A DNA stretch of 64,000 nucleotides from Toxorhynchites rutilus septentrionalis (taxonomy: Eukaryota > Arthropoda > Insecta > Diptera > Culicidae), in contig NC_073746.1 of assembly GCF_029784135.1 (NCBI RefSeq), positions 74,442,042 through 74,506,041 on the forward strand, read 5' to 3'. The translations under genes were made by a program, and so were the position numbers. The notes below the pieces were generated by a model. That model worked only from the letters and a program-made list of their open reading frames with translations. It had not been told where the DNA came from and ran no database searches. Every line of letters begins with the position of its first letter. Within the stretch, counting starts at the first letter, position 1. This document shows positions 1 through 8,335 of this stretch, piece after piece.

Positions 1-850
1 TCATCGTTGAATGCACGATTGAGAAAATAATTGGCCAGAGTAATTTCTGGTGAATAGCGTTTCAATCATCAACAGAAGCAGCTTGTGGATTAACATTTCC
101 AATACAGGTATCAGCGCTGGATAATCCAAAAGTTGGGATTCCAGGATCCGATATGTAGGATTCAACTTATACTTCTGCGTATTTCAATTTTGATCCCGGA
201 TTTTTTTTTCTGATTTTAGAAATCAGATAGAGATTGATACACTGTGTATTAGATTCATGTTTTTACACCTTTGATTTCGCATTGCAGTTGTAGTTTCAGA
301 TAGTATATTCATCCAAAATTACTAAAATCAAAAGTTGATGGGTCTGAGCCTAGGGGCACGGACGGGATCTTGACATAGGACTGTGATTGTGTGTAGTAAT
401 TGCAGTTAAATTGAGTTTTCATTGCTCAAAATCTTTTTTTTTTCTTTTTTGATACATCAAATAGATGCCCTGGAAAAACCGTTTCCTGTATGTACTTGTA
501 TCCTTTCAACGGGTTAGATGACATAACGTGGTAGAATTCGGTACCACATTCTGTTCAAAAATGTACATAAAAATACCATTAAAGCCATTACTACCCTTTT
601 CTTTCAACGTTGCAGATGAAGACAAAGAGTCATCATGTATCATTTTTAAACACAAGTCTAAAAAATTAAATCAAAAATATATTATAGATAAAACCAGCAT
701 TATCTCCTTCGTTACCTCGTTGTCCGGAACATTGGACTTTATAGCCCGGTAAGATCGCGACTACTCAAGCTATCATAATCGGATATACGTAAGTATACCC
801 TTTCGATCTTCTTAATCAGCAGCCAGTTAAATTCATTAATTGCATTTTTA
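1..850. other. Unassigned AT-rich DNA
   Basis: No coding region, RNA gene or terminal repeat could be recognised. A 74-codon open frame at 528-752 matches no family I know and looks like chance. Confidence 0.5.
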
Positions 851-985
851 CATAACCTCATGCTCGATATTATGACATCCTGGACCACAATTACATAAAT
901 TGTTAGTAGCAAGATCTACACGATAAGAATGTGAATTGAGCACGAATTGATTGGGCATCATACGATACAGTAACTGATAAATGCC
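851..985 (-). pseudogene. I-clade retrotransposon ORF2, C-terminal zinc-binding fragment
   Basis: Read on the minus strand, about 45 codons give a stretch with RMMPNQF, then VDLATNNLCNCG, then CHNIEHEVM, followed by a TAA stop. This has the same pattern as the C-terminal Cys/His cluster of the I-clade ORF2 at 12835-16362 (NLAGSNLCICGRG, then YHDIEYVVW). The spacing C-x-C-G-x3-C-H-x3-H fits the zinc-finger-like end that follows RNase H in these proteins. No RNase H is visible upstream, so it is a small relic of a third, diverged I-type element. The assignment rests on motif similarity alone. Confidence 0.55.
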
Positions 986-1639
986 TATTATCGGTAAATG
1001 GAGAATAACTCATTATACGCATCAACTTACATTGTGAGCTAACTCCCGAATCTAGACAAAAATATTGCTCTTGGCGTCGGGGAGGAAAGCGAGTGGTTTG
1101 TGCAATCGAAAGAAAATATACCCATTTAAACCGTCAAATTGTTAACTTTTTTTACTATTTTCACTGTTCATGTTTTAAGCAAAAAAAAATACTGTATAAA
1201 TTTCTTGTCATTTTGAGTAATGTGCGTTTGAAAACTCTTAATAAATCGTTACGTTTTTCGTAGAGTGACCCCCCCTACATAGAAATCAAAGACATAGTTC
1301 TATGTCAAAAAATTTTGATCAAACTCCTGATTTCACAATTCTAGAACACATGCGGATATAAATAGATATAAATTTCGATTCCGTACACCAGTTTCCACAC
1401 TCTGATGTTTGTGTATTATTCCTTCAAGTCCCATAGAAATTTTACATGATTCAACTATTGTCCCAGGTTCATGACATAGTGTGGGTATTTTTAATATGCA
1501 TAAAGATCGTACTCGAAAAAAGGCAACAGACAAAAATGATCACCAAAAATTTATTTTAAGACAAATATGTTCAAAACTCACAGGGAAAAAATAAACGCAT
1601 ATTAGCTATATTTTTGCAAAGTTGGTTTATTCAACCTCC
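986..1639. other. Unassigned AT-rich DNA
   Basis: Nothing recognisable. The last part may include the decayed 3' untranslated end of the mariner relic that begins at 1640, but no terminal inverted repeat could be identified. Confidence 0.4.
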
Positions 1640-1893
1640 TATCCGATGATAGATGCCCACACCTTGAACTTAACGCTACCCTTCACATCCTCTGCAACAC
1701 TTGTACCGTTATTTCACACACTTTCATCCTTTTTTTCTTTAAATCCCGATCGTTTATGAAGACCTTTCCTGTTTTCCAGAGCATGCCTTTCATAATCTCC
1801 CAGGTTTTTTGTATTGGGCGAAGTTCTGGCGAGTTTGGCGGATTCGCCTCCTTCGGCACACATCTTCTTCTTCTGTAGCAGCATTGTACCACT
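1640..1893 (-). pseudogene. mariner (DD37E-type) transposase relic, 3' part
   Basis: The minus strand encodes a transposase C-terminus with CVPKEANPPNSPELRPI followed by QKTWEIMKGML. It aligns with VPKEMNPPNAPELRPIEKYW of the ITmD37E transposases in this window. The third catalytic residue, normally the E of RPIE, reads Q here (RPIQ), so this copy is catalytically dead. The 5' half of the same gene lies at 7680-8335: the reading ends there after KEWY and resumes here near VPKEAN, with a frameshift in between. A LOA-like element fills the gap, flanked by the 8-bp repeat GTACCACT at 1886-1893 and 7672-7679. It differs clearly from the recent ITmD37E copies, so it is an older, separate family. 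Confidence 0.75.
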
Positions 1894-1947
1894 GCGATCA
1901 ATGGTTTGATCTGTTGTAGTGCACTCCAGTTTGCTAAGTATGCAGTG

Positions 1948-2280
1948 TCAGTTCGTTCCATCAGTCAGGGAATAAGTGATAGTCGCATCAGGACTTTGCA
2001 TATTCCCCCACGAAGGTATGACTTCCTTTATGAAGTTCCTTACCTGTTTTGGTTCAGCAGACCAAATCTCGTTAGGCATAAGAATGCCCTTTCCAAGGAT
2101 TCGCAGTGTTCGCTGAATTAGTGTACTGCATTGACACAGTAAATGTTCCGAAGTCTCAGCTTCGAAATTGCAAAAACGACAGTTATCATCTGCCAGTTTT
2201 CCGATTTTTTGATGGTGATATCTGCTCGGACGGTGTCCGGTCAATAGACCGGTTAATGTGCTCAAATCTGCCTTATTCAA
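1948..2280 (-). pseudogene. LOA-like ORF2 C-terminal domain
   Basis: About 110 codons on the minus strand. The opening LTGLLTGHRPSRYHHQKIG leads into CRFCNFEAETSEHLLCQC, a Cys-x2-Cys ... His-x4-Cys arrangement typical of the region after RNase H in I-superfamily ORF2 proteins. A close relative lies at 36741-37028 (CRFCNTESETSEHLLCNC). Upstream on the same strand the reading continues for a few codons (LLSL) until a SINE begins near 2294. The natural stop of the ORF and its 3' untranslated region are not clearly visible. As a detached end of a broken ORF2 it cannot function alone. Confidence 0.7.
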
Positions 2281-2293
2281 GCTGAGTAGGTTG

Positions 2294-2400
2294 CGTGCTC
2301 CCGTGGCCGAGTGGTTAGCGTCATAACTAACATGCCGGGTGTTCGGGTTCGATTCCCGTTCTGGTCGGGGGAATTATTCGTCAAAGAAATTTCCTCCGGG
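2294..2400 (+). mobile_element. tRNA-derived SINE, 3'-truncated
   Basis: The segment begins with a tRNA-like head containing an A box (TGGCCGAGTGG) and a B box (GGTTCGATTCC) at RNA polymerase III spacing. It continues with the family body (TCAAAGAAATTTCCTCCG) and then diverges from the fuller copies at 10998-11276 and 51600-51867. The head resembles a class II (Ser/Leu-like) tRNA but does not end as a tRNA should, so it is a SINE, possibly of the Feilai type known from Aedes. The missing 3' half suggests that the next insertion cut it. Confidence 0.75.
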
Positions 2401-2995
2401 ATATCTTAGGTAGCCGTGATCCTGATCTTCTGCTTCATCTATACCTGTTCCTCAGAAACGCCGATGTCAACGTTTAATGATGTTTCCTTCGTTGTGTCCC
2501 CGTTTCATATCCCTCCTATCCGATCGATAAACTTTTACTTAGTCGCGGCAATACATACACACACTCTTTACAGATACACGGGCCAAAGGTTGTGCAGTCC
2601 ACTGATCATTCAACAAGAGCCAAAGGTTGTACCGCTCATGACAACTCTACACGAACTGATGATTGCGCCGGCTAGTGACCATTCTATCCTGGATTCCTCG
2701 AGTCGAGAAAGACGCACCACGCTAGATATGGGGTACAGACTAGGGGGGCGTTGCTGATTAACGGTCAGCTGTATTCCAATAGGAAGTATGCCGTGTCGGG
2801 CACACGTACAGAGCATTGGAGACAACAACATCCCAATTACGAAAACACTTGTAATACTAACCTCGAGCCTACCGCGAGTAATCGGTTATATATTACTAAC
2901 ATAGATGATAAGAAAAATTGTCAAAGTATTGAACTCCCGGCCCCGTGAGGCTAACGCCATATGAGCCTTGATAAAAATATATATTTTGGAAAAAA
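2401..2995 (+). mobile_element. Probable 3' untranslated tail of an I-like retrotransposon
   Basis: The part around 2860-2995 resembles the 3' untranslated end of the I-clade copy at 16550-16708: both read CCGCGAGTAATCGGTT, then TTACTAAC and a nearby ATAGAT, a GGCTCC/GGCCCC block, TGAGCCT, and a short A-rich end. No coding sequence of that element precedes it, as expected for a strongly 5'-truncated insertion. It interrupts the minus-strand RNase H of the LOA-like relic at about 2996. The region 2401-2750 is assigned only by continuity. Confidence 0.45.
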
Positions 2996-3239
2996 AAATA
3001 TTTGTACATGTTAAAATAGCTTGTATTTCTGCTTGAAAAACTGTAGGCCACTGTCCCATTGGAATTGACATGTCGATTCCTGGTCCAGTAATCCCAGCTC
3101 CCGTAGATTTACCGATTTTAGATCCATCGGTATAAAACACGAGTGATCCTGGACGAGTTTTGGGACCACCTTCTTCCCAATCGTTGCGATTGAATTCAAT
3201 CACTTTGATGGGAACACTGAAGTTAGTCTTTGTTTCCAT
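2996..3239 (-). pseudogene. LOA-like RNase H fragment (unit 1)
   Basis: The minus strand encodes METKTNFSVPIKVIEFNRND, then SLVFYTDGSKIGKSTGAG, then GQWPTVFQAEIQAILTC. The TDGS motif supplies the first catalytic Asp of RNase H1-type domains and the E of FQAE the second acidic residue. The reading is cut at about 2996 by the retroelement tail, so the remaining catalytic parts (seen as PGHCGIEGNERADELA in the relative at 37071-37406) are missing. The sequence upstream of the Met is continuous RT-RNase H linker, so this Met is not a natural start. Confidence 0.75.
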
Positions 3240-3337
3240 CCAGTCTTCATTATTGCTTACTATAGTGTTCAGTTGAAAATCTTTCAGGATTTGTAAATGC
3301 CCTGTGAGATCTCCTTCTAGAAAATGTTTTATACGTT

Positions 3338-3907
3338 TCAGCCTAAGAGCACCTTTTCCGCTTCAAGTTGCACATATTGGTGCAAGGGTAGAAGGTATAA
3401 AACAGCATCTAGGGCTGTGGAAGGTGCGCTGGGCATTGCTCCAGTTATTGATAAGCAAGCCAAACGTTGTAGTTTATCGAGCTTTTTCTGAGCTGATATT
3501 TGTGTAGTTTTAGGCCAACACACTAGCGAAGCATATGTTAGTCTGGGTCTCACAATTGCCGAGTAAATCCAATGAATCATTCTCGGTTTTAGTCCCCACT
3601 TTTTCCCGAACATACTACTACAATTCCAGAGCGCAGTCTGAGCTTTAGATATTGCATACTCCAGTTGGTCGTTCCAATTTAGTTTTTGATCAAGTATGAC
3701 ACCTAAATATTTGGTTCTTTTTGATAGCTCTAATTGTACACCTCCCAATCTAAGAGGTTCAATCTTATACTTTCTTTTTCTGGTAAATGGAATTATGACT
3801 GTTTTTGAAGGATTAACACTAAGTCCTTCCAAGTTGCACCATTTGAGTGTGTAGTTAAGGGCTGTTTGCATTCTATTGGAAATAGTATACTCACATTTAC
3901 CCCTCAC
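3338..3907 (-). pseudogene. LOA-like RT thumb/connection fragment (unit 1)
   Basis: An open stretch of 189 codons on the minus strand equals the C-terminal part of the RT in unit 2 (4518-5276), with landmarks GLSVNPSKTVIIPF, TKYLGVILDQKLNW and YASLVCWPK. The RT palm with the catalytic box is absent because the duplication boundary cuts at 3924. It is a by-product of the tandem duplication. Confidence 0.85.
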
Positions 3908-3927
3908 TAAGATGATTATGTCACGTT

Positions 3928-5104
3928 GCGTTGCTGATTAACGGTCAGCTGTATTCCAATAGGAAGTATGCCGTGTCGGGCACACGTACAGAGCATTGGA
4001 GACAACAACATCCCAATTACGAAAACACTTGTAATACTAACCTCGAGCCTACCGCGAGTAATCGGTTATATATTACTAACATAGATGATAAGAAAAATTG
4101 TCAAAGTATTGAACTCCCGGCCCCGTGAGGCTAACGCCATATGAGCCTTGATAAAAATATATATTTTGGAAAAAAAAATATTTGTACATGTTAAAATAGC
4201 TTGTATTTCTGCTTGAAAAACTGTAGGCCACTGTCCCATTGGAATTGACATGTCGATTCCTGGTCCAGTAATCCCAGCTCCCGTAGATTTACCGATTTTA
4301 GATCCATCGGTATAAAACACGAGTGATCCTGGACGAGTTTTGGGACCACCTTCTTCCCAATCGTTGCGATTGAATTCAATCACTTTGATGGGAACACTGA
4401 AGTTAGTCTTTGTTTCCATCCAGTCTTCATTATTGCTTACTATAGTGTTCAGTTGAAAATCTTTCAGGATTTGTAAATGCCCTGTGAGATCTCCTTCTAG
4501 AAAATGTTTTATACGTTTCAGCCTAAGAGCACCTTTTCCGCTTCAAGTTGCACATATTGGTGCAAGGGTAGAAGGTATAAAACAGCATCTAGGGCTGTGG
4601 AAGGTGCGCTGGGCATTGCTCCAGTTATTGATAAGCAAGCCAAACGTTGTAGTTTATCGAGCTTTTTCTGAGCTGATATTTGTGTAGTTTTAGGCCAACA
4701 CACTAGCGAAGCATATGTTAGTCTGGGTCTCACAATTGCCGAGTAAATCCAATGAATCATTCTCGGTTTTAGTCCCCACTTTTTCCCGAACATACTACTA
4801 CAATTCCAGAGCGCAGTCTGAGCTTTAGATATTGCATACTCCAGTTGGTCGTTCCAATTTAGTTTTTGATCAAGTATGACACCTAAATATTTGGTTCTTT
4901 TTGATAGCTCTAATTGTACACCTCCCAATCTAAGAGGTTCAATCTTATACTTTCTTTTTCTGGTAAATGGAATTATGACTGTTTTTGAAGGATTAACACT
5001 AAGTCCTTCCAAGTTGCACCATTTGAGTGTGTAGTTAAGGGCTGTTTGCATTCTATTGGAAATAGTATACTCACATTTACCCCTCACTAAGATGATTATG
5101 TCAC
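3928..5104. repeat. Tandem duplication, unit 2 (1,177 bp)
   Basis: Second unit of the direct tandem repeat described for 2748-3924. This unit is colinear with the rest of the LOA-like element, because its RT reading passes the right boundary at 5104 without a break. Unit 2 is therefore probably the original and unit 1 the added copy, or the extra copy is an assembly error. Confidence 0.9.
4176..4419 (-). pseudogene. LOA-like RNase H fragment (unit 2)
   Basis: Identical in translation to the fragment at 2996-3239: TDGSKIGKSTGAG and FQAEIQAILTC are present, and the domain is then cut by the retroelement tail at about 4176. It is the direct continuation of the RT at 4518-5276, with a short gap in the open frame between them (about 4420-4517). 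Confidence 0.75.
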
Positions 5105-5276
5105 TAGCAAAACCAATGAATTCGTATCCTAAATTAGCTAGGTTATTAAGAAGATCGTCGACAACTAGGGACCACAACAGAGGAGACAGAGCTCCTCCTT
5201 GAGGGCAACCTCTAGTTGGTTTCGCTGTTAGAGTAGATCTTCCTAATTTAGCTGTTATTAGTCGATTGGTTAGCAT
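4518..5276 (-). pseudogene. LOA-like reverse transcriptase, palm/thumb, active site mutated
   Basis: 252 codons of RT on the minus strand. RGCPQGGALSPLLWSLVVDD is block B (the PQG motif). The next block reads GFASDIIILVRG where non-LTR RTs have (F/Y)ADD, so the first of the two paired catalytic Asp residues is Ser. GLSVNPSKT and YLGVILDQKLNW follow as the usual downstream blocks. The first half of the RT is in another frame at 5313-5792, with a frameshift between them at about 5280-5312. The Met used as the start is internal. The active-site change and the frameshift both argue that it is dead. Confidence 0.85.
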
Positions 5277-5312
5277 GGCATGTATCTAATTGGAGATAAG
5301 CATGTCAAAACT

Positions 5313-5792
5313 TCACTTTTTCATAGCTTCATTTATAGAGTTGTAGGATGTATTGTCAAATGCTCCCTCAATATCCAGAAAAGCTATAAGTGAGATTTCT
5401 TTAGCATCAAAAGGCTTCTCTATTTTTGAAATTAACGTGTGAAGCGCTGTTTCAGTTGATTTATTTGCTTGGTAGGCACATTGAAATTTGTTCAATGGTC
5501 TCCTGTTCAAATATGATGATTTGACATGGAGATCAATGACCTTTTCCATCGTTTTTAAGATGACAGATGTTAGATTAATTGGTCTATACGCTTTGGGAGT
5601 CGTCCTGTCACGTTTGCAAGCCTTGGGAATAAATATAACCCGGACTTCTCGCCATTTACTAGGAATGTAGCTTAGTACCACACTAGAGCTCTGAACATCT
5701 CCGTTAGAAGAGGGACAGTGATATCCTTGCTTTTTGCAACAGCACCGGATAAATCCCGTCTGGATTGAGCCTGGAAAGTGTGTTTCCATCAT
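5313..5792 (-). pseudogene. LOA-like reverse transcriptase, fingers and block A
   Basis: The minus strand encodes IPSKWREVRVIFIPKACK, then KAYRPINLTSVILKTMEKV, then FQCAYQANKSTETALHTLIS, then LIAFLDIEGAFDNTSYNSI. These are the N-terminal RT blocks; the D of FLDIEGAFD is the first catalytic Asp and is intact. Upstream, in the same direction, the endonuclease-RT linker with its WWNKKL motif is readable with at least one stop (near 5950). The first residues of the open frame belong to that linker. The frame ends at about 5313, just before the palm continues in another frame at 5276. Confidence 0.85.
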
Positions 5793-6157
5793 GATACTAA
5801 GTGTTTCCTGGGAATCGGTTGTATATTGACCATTTTCTTTTTTCAGACTACCAAGTCCGTTGGTGTGATCCTTAGAAAGGGCTTTATGAAGTCTTGTTAC
5901 AACAGGTAAACTTTCTACCTGTTCACACGTGAGCTTCCAATCCCTTCTCTAAGATTTACGAATTTCTTTGTTATATTCTGTTAGACAGTTTTTGTAATCT
6001 GTCCAATCAGAGGTAATTTTTGCTTTGTTGAAGAGTTTTCTAGACAATTTTCTAAGCCTTTCAAGTTTTTTGTTCCACCAAGATGCATCCTTACTTGAAG
6101 TTTTTTGTTTAAGTGGGCAGTTTTCTTCGAAGGTGGATTGATTATTGGTTTCAAATT

Positions 6158-6465
6158 CTATTTTTGAAATTAACGTGCTAAGCGCTGTTTCAGTTTATTT
6201 ATTTGCTTGGTAGGCAAATTGAAATTTGTTCAATGGTCTCCTGTTCAAATGTGATGATTTGATATGAAGATCAATGACCTTTTCCATCATTTTGAGGTAA
6301 CAGATGTTAGAATAATTGGTCTATACGCATTGGGAATCGTCCTGTCACGTTTGCAAGCCATGGGAATAAATATAACCCGGACTTCTCGCCATTTACTAGG
6401 AATGTTGCTTAGTACCATACTAGCTCTAAACATCTGCGTTAGAAGAGGGACAGTGAATTATAATT
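6158..6465. repeat. Direct duplicate of 5421-5724 inside the LOA-like relic
   Basis: About 305 bp repeats the RT block A/fingers region at 5421-5724 in the same orientation, with scattered substitutions and small indels (roughly nine in ten bases agree by eye). It joins the linker to unrelated AT-rich sequence at about 6466. It may be a second truncated LOA insertion or an internal duplication. It is clearly older than the 1,177-bp duplication because it has diverged. Confidence 0.8.
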
Positions 6466-6830
6466 AAACATTATGGCACGCCATTGAACTACGTTTTACG
6501 AGTTAGTGAAGTGTCGAAGATAATGATGAGTTTTCAGGCAGAACGAGCACTTTTCAAATAAAAAATCATTTATGAAAATTAACTTCTTCGTATCAAACTG
6601 GTATTCAATGTGAGTGGAAAACTTTTTTTTCTTCATGTGGTATAATAATCTCATACAAAAATTTCATCTGAAGATAATTTGATATTATAATGATAAGTTT
6701 AGTGGGAAACTAATCTCGTATCCAGATTTCGACACCGTACCGTTGTCATCGCGATTACGTTTCATTCCGTTTCCACCGTGAAGTGTATTCGTAGTGTATT
6801 CGAGAATCAGGCCCTATATGTTTATGACCA
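6466..6830. other. AT-rich insertion within the LOA-like relic
   Basis: Between the duplicated RT piece and the resumption of LOA-like sequence (about 6831) lies AT-rich DNA with no coding. A short stretch near 6660-6705 faintly resembles the CTAGCTGACCCGG repeat family at 50107-51030. The origin is unclear. Confidence 0.4.
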
Positions 6831-6913
6831 GATAGAGATTCTTCATTTGACACATGCCAATTTTTTATCTCATCTGATAGTTTAGAACTGCAAAGTGTTA
6901 GATCAAGAACTTC

Positions 6914-7459
6914 TTATCTAATAGAGTTAACAAATGTTGGGTCGTTTCCTTGGTTACAAATGTTAATATAATTTGACATTAAATATTCAAGCAAACATTC
7001 ACCTCTAACATTGATGTCGCTACTGCCCCAGACCGTATGGTGGGCATTGGCGTCACATCCTATGATGAAGTGTTTGTTATTTAATTTCCAATGTTGTATC
7101 AGCATAGCAACTTCAAATGGAGGAACTTCAACGTTGTCTCCTGGGAAATAAGCCGAAGCAACGATGATAACGGTTTTCCCTCGGGTCGTTGGAACCTCCA
7201 ATTGTATTGCCACGATGTCACGGTCGATAAATCCTGTGATCGGTACATACCTAATGTTATCCCGTATAAGAATTGCTGCTCTTGGTGCAGTTTGTGTGCT
7301 GTCATAGAGGAGCTTACATTTTTGTGTAGAGATTTGAATAAGAGCCACATCCAAAGTGTCGTGAATGAACCTTCTGCTTAGGATGCTGCTTGCTCCCTTG
7401 GCGTGATGAAGGTTCACCTGAATAAACTTCATTCTGTCCAGAATTTTGTTCGTCTCCAT
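6914..7459 (-). pseudogene. LOA-like AP endonuclease domain, start of ORF2
   Basis: 181 codons on the minus strand begin at a genuine-looking ORF2 start: the ATG overlaps the ORF1 stop as TAATG (7457-7461). KFIQVNLHHAKGA carries the first endonuclease motif, with the Asn expected in AP-type endonucleases. VALIQISTQK sits where a catalytic Glu is expected (usually QEPW-like), and that Glu appears replaced. GCDANAHHTVWGSSDINVRG is the Asp-x-Asn motif. The frame ends at about 6914, before the final SDH-like motif. This domain would nick genomic DNA to prime reverse transcription. The missing Glu motif and broken frame argue against activity. Confidence 0.75.
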
Positions 7460-7671
7460 TATGCAGGAAGAGGCTGCCGGAACCAGAAAAGCTTATTAGG
7501 ATTGTTCATGTGAGTCCCACGAGTTGCGCGGTAAAGAAGGTCAGCTACATCAGTGACCCGCTTAATGCAGTAAGGGCCGAAAATACAGTGGAGGGCACCC
7601 CGGTGCTCCACAGGCTCCGTTATAGGCAGGGTATTCGACACACATACAACACAATACACACATACAACAAC
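7460..7671 (-). pseudogene. LOA-like ORF1 C-terminal tail
   Basis: A minus-strand open reading runs through GALHCIFGPYCIKRV, DVADLLYRATRGTHMNN and ends FRQPLPA-stop. The stop TAA shares its last bases with the ORF2 start as TAATG. I cannot assign a domain to this short tail. Its left end at about 7671 abuts the mariner relic at the GTACCACT repeat, so ORF1 was cut by 5' truncation during insertion. The Met of the 131-codon open frame belongs to the mariner transposase, so that frame is a fusion artefact. Confidence 0.6.
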
Positions 7672-8335
7672 GTACCACTCCTTCACCGGTTTCGAATAAT
7701 AGCACGATGCCAGATCCGGACAAAATAGAGTGTCATTTTCGTGGGACCGACGGAAGGACAGTAAGCGCTTCTGAAGGCATTCTTCTTCATAAATTTGGCC
7801 GTTGAAGGTGTCGGTCGTTATGTACGGCTTGCTGAATATCGCCAACCACACCAAGTACTTCTAGGCAATTTGACGATCTTCTTCTTCCGGAACATCTTCG
7901 GAACATCCAGGCGAGACTTGCCAACGAAAAATTCCAGACCGGGGATTTATAATGTGCGTCATGTCGTCAATTACGATGCATCTCGGCTGCGCCAACCACT
8001 CGCGAAATAGCTTCCTGGCGCTGAGTTGGACCATATTCTGTTTTTCGATTCGTTTAGGTGCCTTCCTTATCCTGAAAACGTGAAATCTGGCTCGCCTCAT
8101 TGTGTGCTGGATGAACCAGACGGCAGAATTGACCTTCTTGGCCACGTCCCGAATCTAAAGTTTCGGATTGCGCTTGAAGTAATCTCCTACCTTTCTTGCC
8201 TACATGGGGTCGGTCCTTTCCGAATTTCTTCCACTGCATGCTCGCCGCTGTGTGGTCTGGGTTTCATTAAACTATTTAACCACACGGGACATGGTTGAAT
8301 GAACGATTCCCAACTGTTTCACGACCCACCTGTGC
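7672..8335 (-). pseudogene. mariner (DD37E-type) transposase relic, 5' part
   Basis: On the minus strand, in order: a helix-turn-helix piece LGIVHSTMSRVVK (about 8320-8283); a second DNA-binding stretch around RDVAKKVNSAVWFIQ; the first catalytic region CIVIDDMTHI (both Asp visible) at about 7960-7990; then MVWLAIFSKPYITTDTFNGQ and FCPDLASCYYSKPVKEWY with the second catalytic Asp. At least one in-frame stop (after VVK) and frameshifts interrupt it. The gene resumes at 1893-1640 beyond the LOA-like insertion. Family-wise it parallels the ITmD37E transposases here but is far more diverged. Confidence 0.8.

Larger units (their letters stand above)
2748..3924. repeat. Tandem duplication, unit 1 (1,177 bp)
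   Basis: This segment recurs at an offset of 1,180 bp as 3928-5104. All lines I compared agree, including four open frames with identical translations, and I saw no mismatch. Unit 1 stops after TCAC at 3924; a 3-bp GTT joins it to unit 2. The unit spans the retroelement tail, broken RNase H and the C-terminal part of RT. Only unit 2 continues into the rest of the RT. Confidence 0.9.
1894..7671 (-). mobile_element. LOA-like non-LTR retrotransposon relic, 5'-truncated and composite
   Basis: In minus-strand order this holds an ORF1 C-terminal tail (7460-7671), an AP-endonuclease domain (6914-7459), the endonuclease-RT linker with a WWN motif (about 5800-6150), reverse transcriptase (5276-4518 and 5792-5313), part of RNase H (4419-4176) and a C-terminal Cys/His domain (2280-1948). 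Endonuclease wording such as QVNLHHAK and DANAHHTVWGSSDINVRGE, plus an RNase H domain, points to the LOA/R1 side of the I superfamily. It is broken by stops, an RT active-site change, an internal 305-bp duplication, foreign insertions and a 1,177-bp tandem duplication. Direct repeat GTACCACT flanks it inside a mariner transposase relic. LOA rather than R1 is my best reading, not proven. Confidence 0.75.

Noticed and set aside
2294..2370. tRNA gene
   Set aside because: A and B boxes are present, but the acceptor stem does not close and the same head precedes a SINE body in two other copies.
2748..5104. Long terminal repeats of an LTR retrotransposon
   Set aside because: The two units are adjacent with only 3 bp between them and contain pieces of a non-LTR ORF2; no primer-binding site, gag-pol interior or TG...CA ends.
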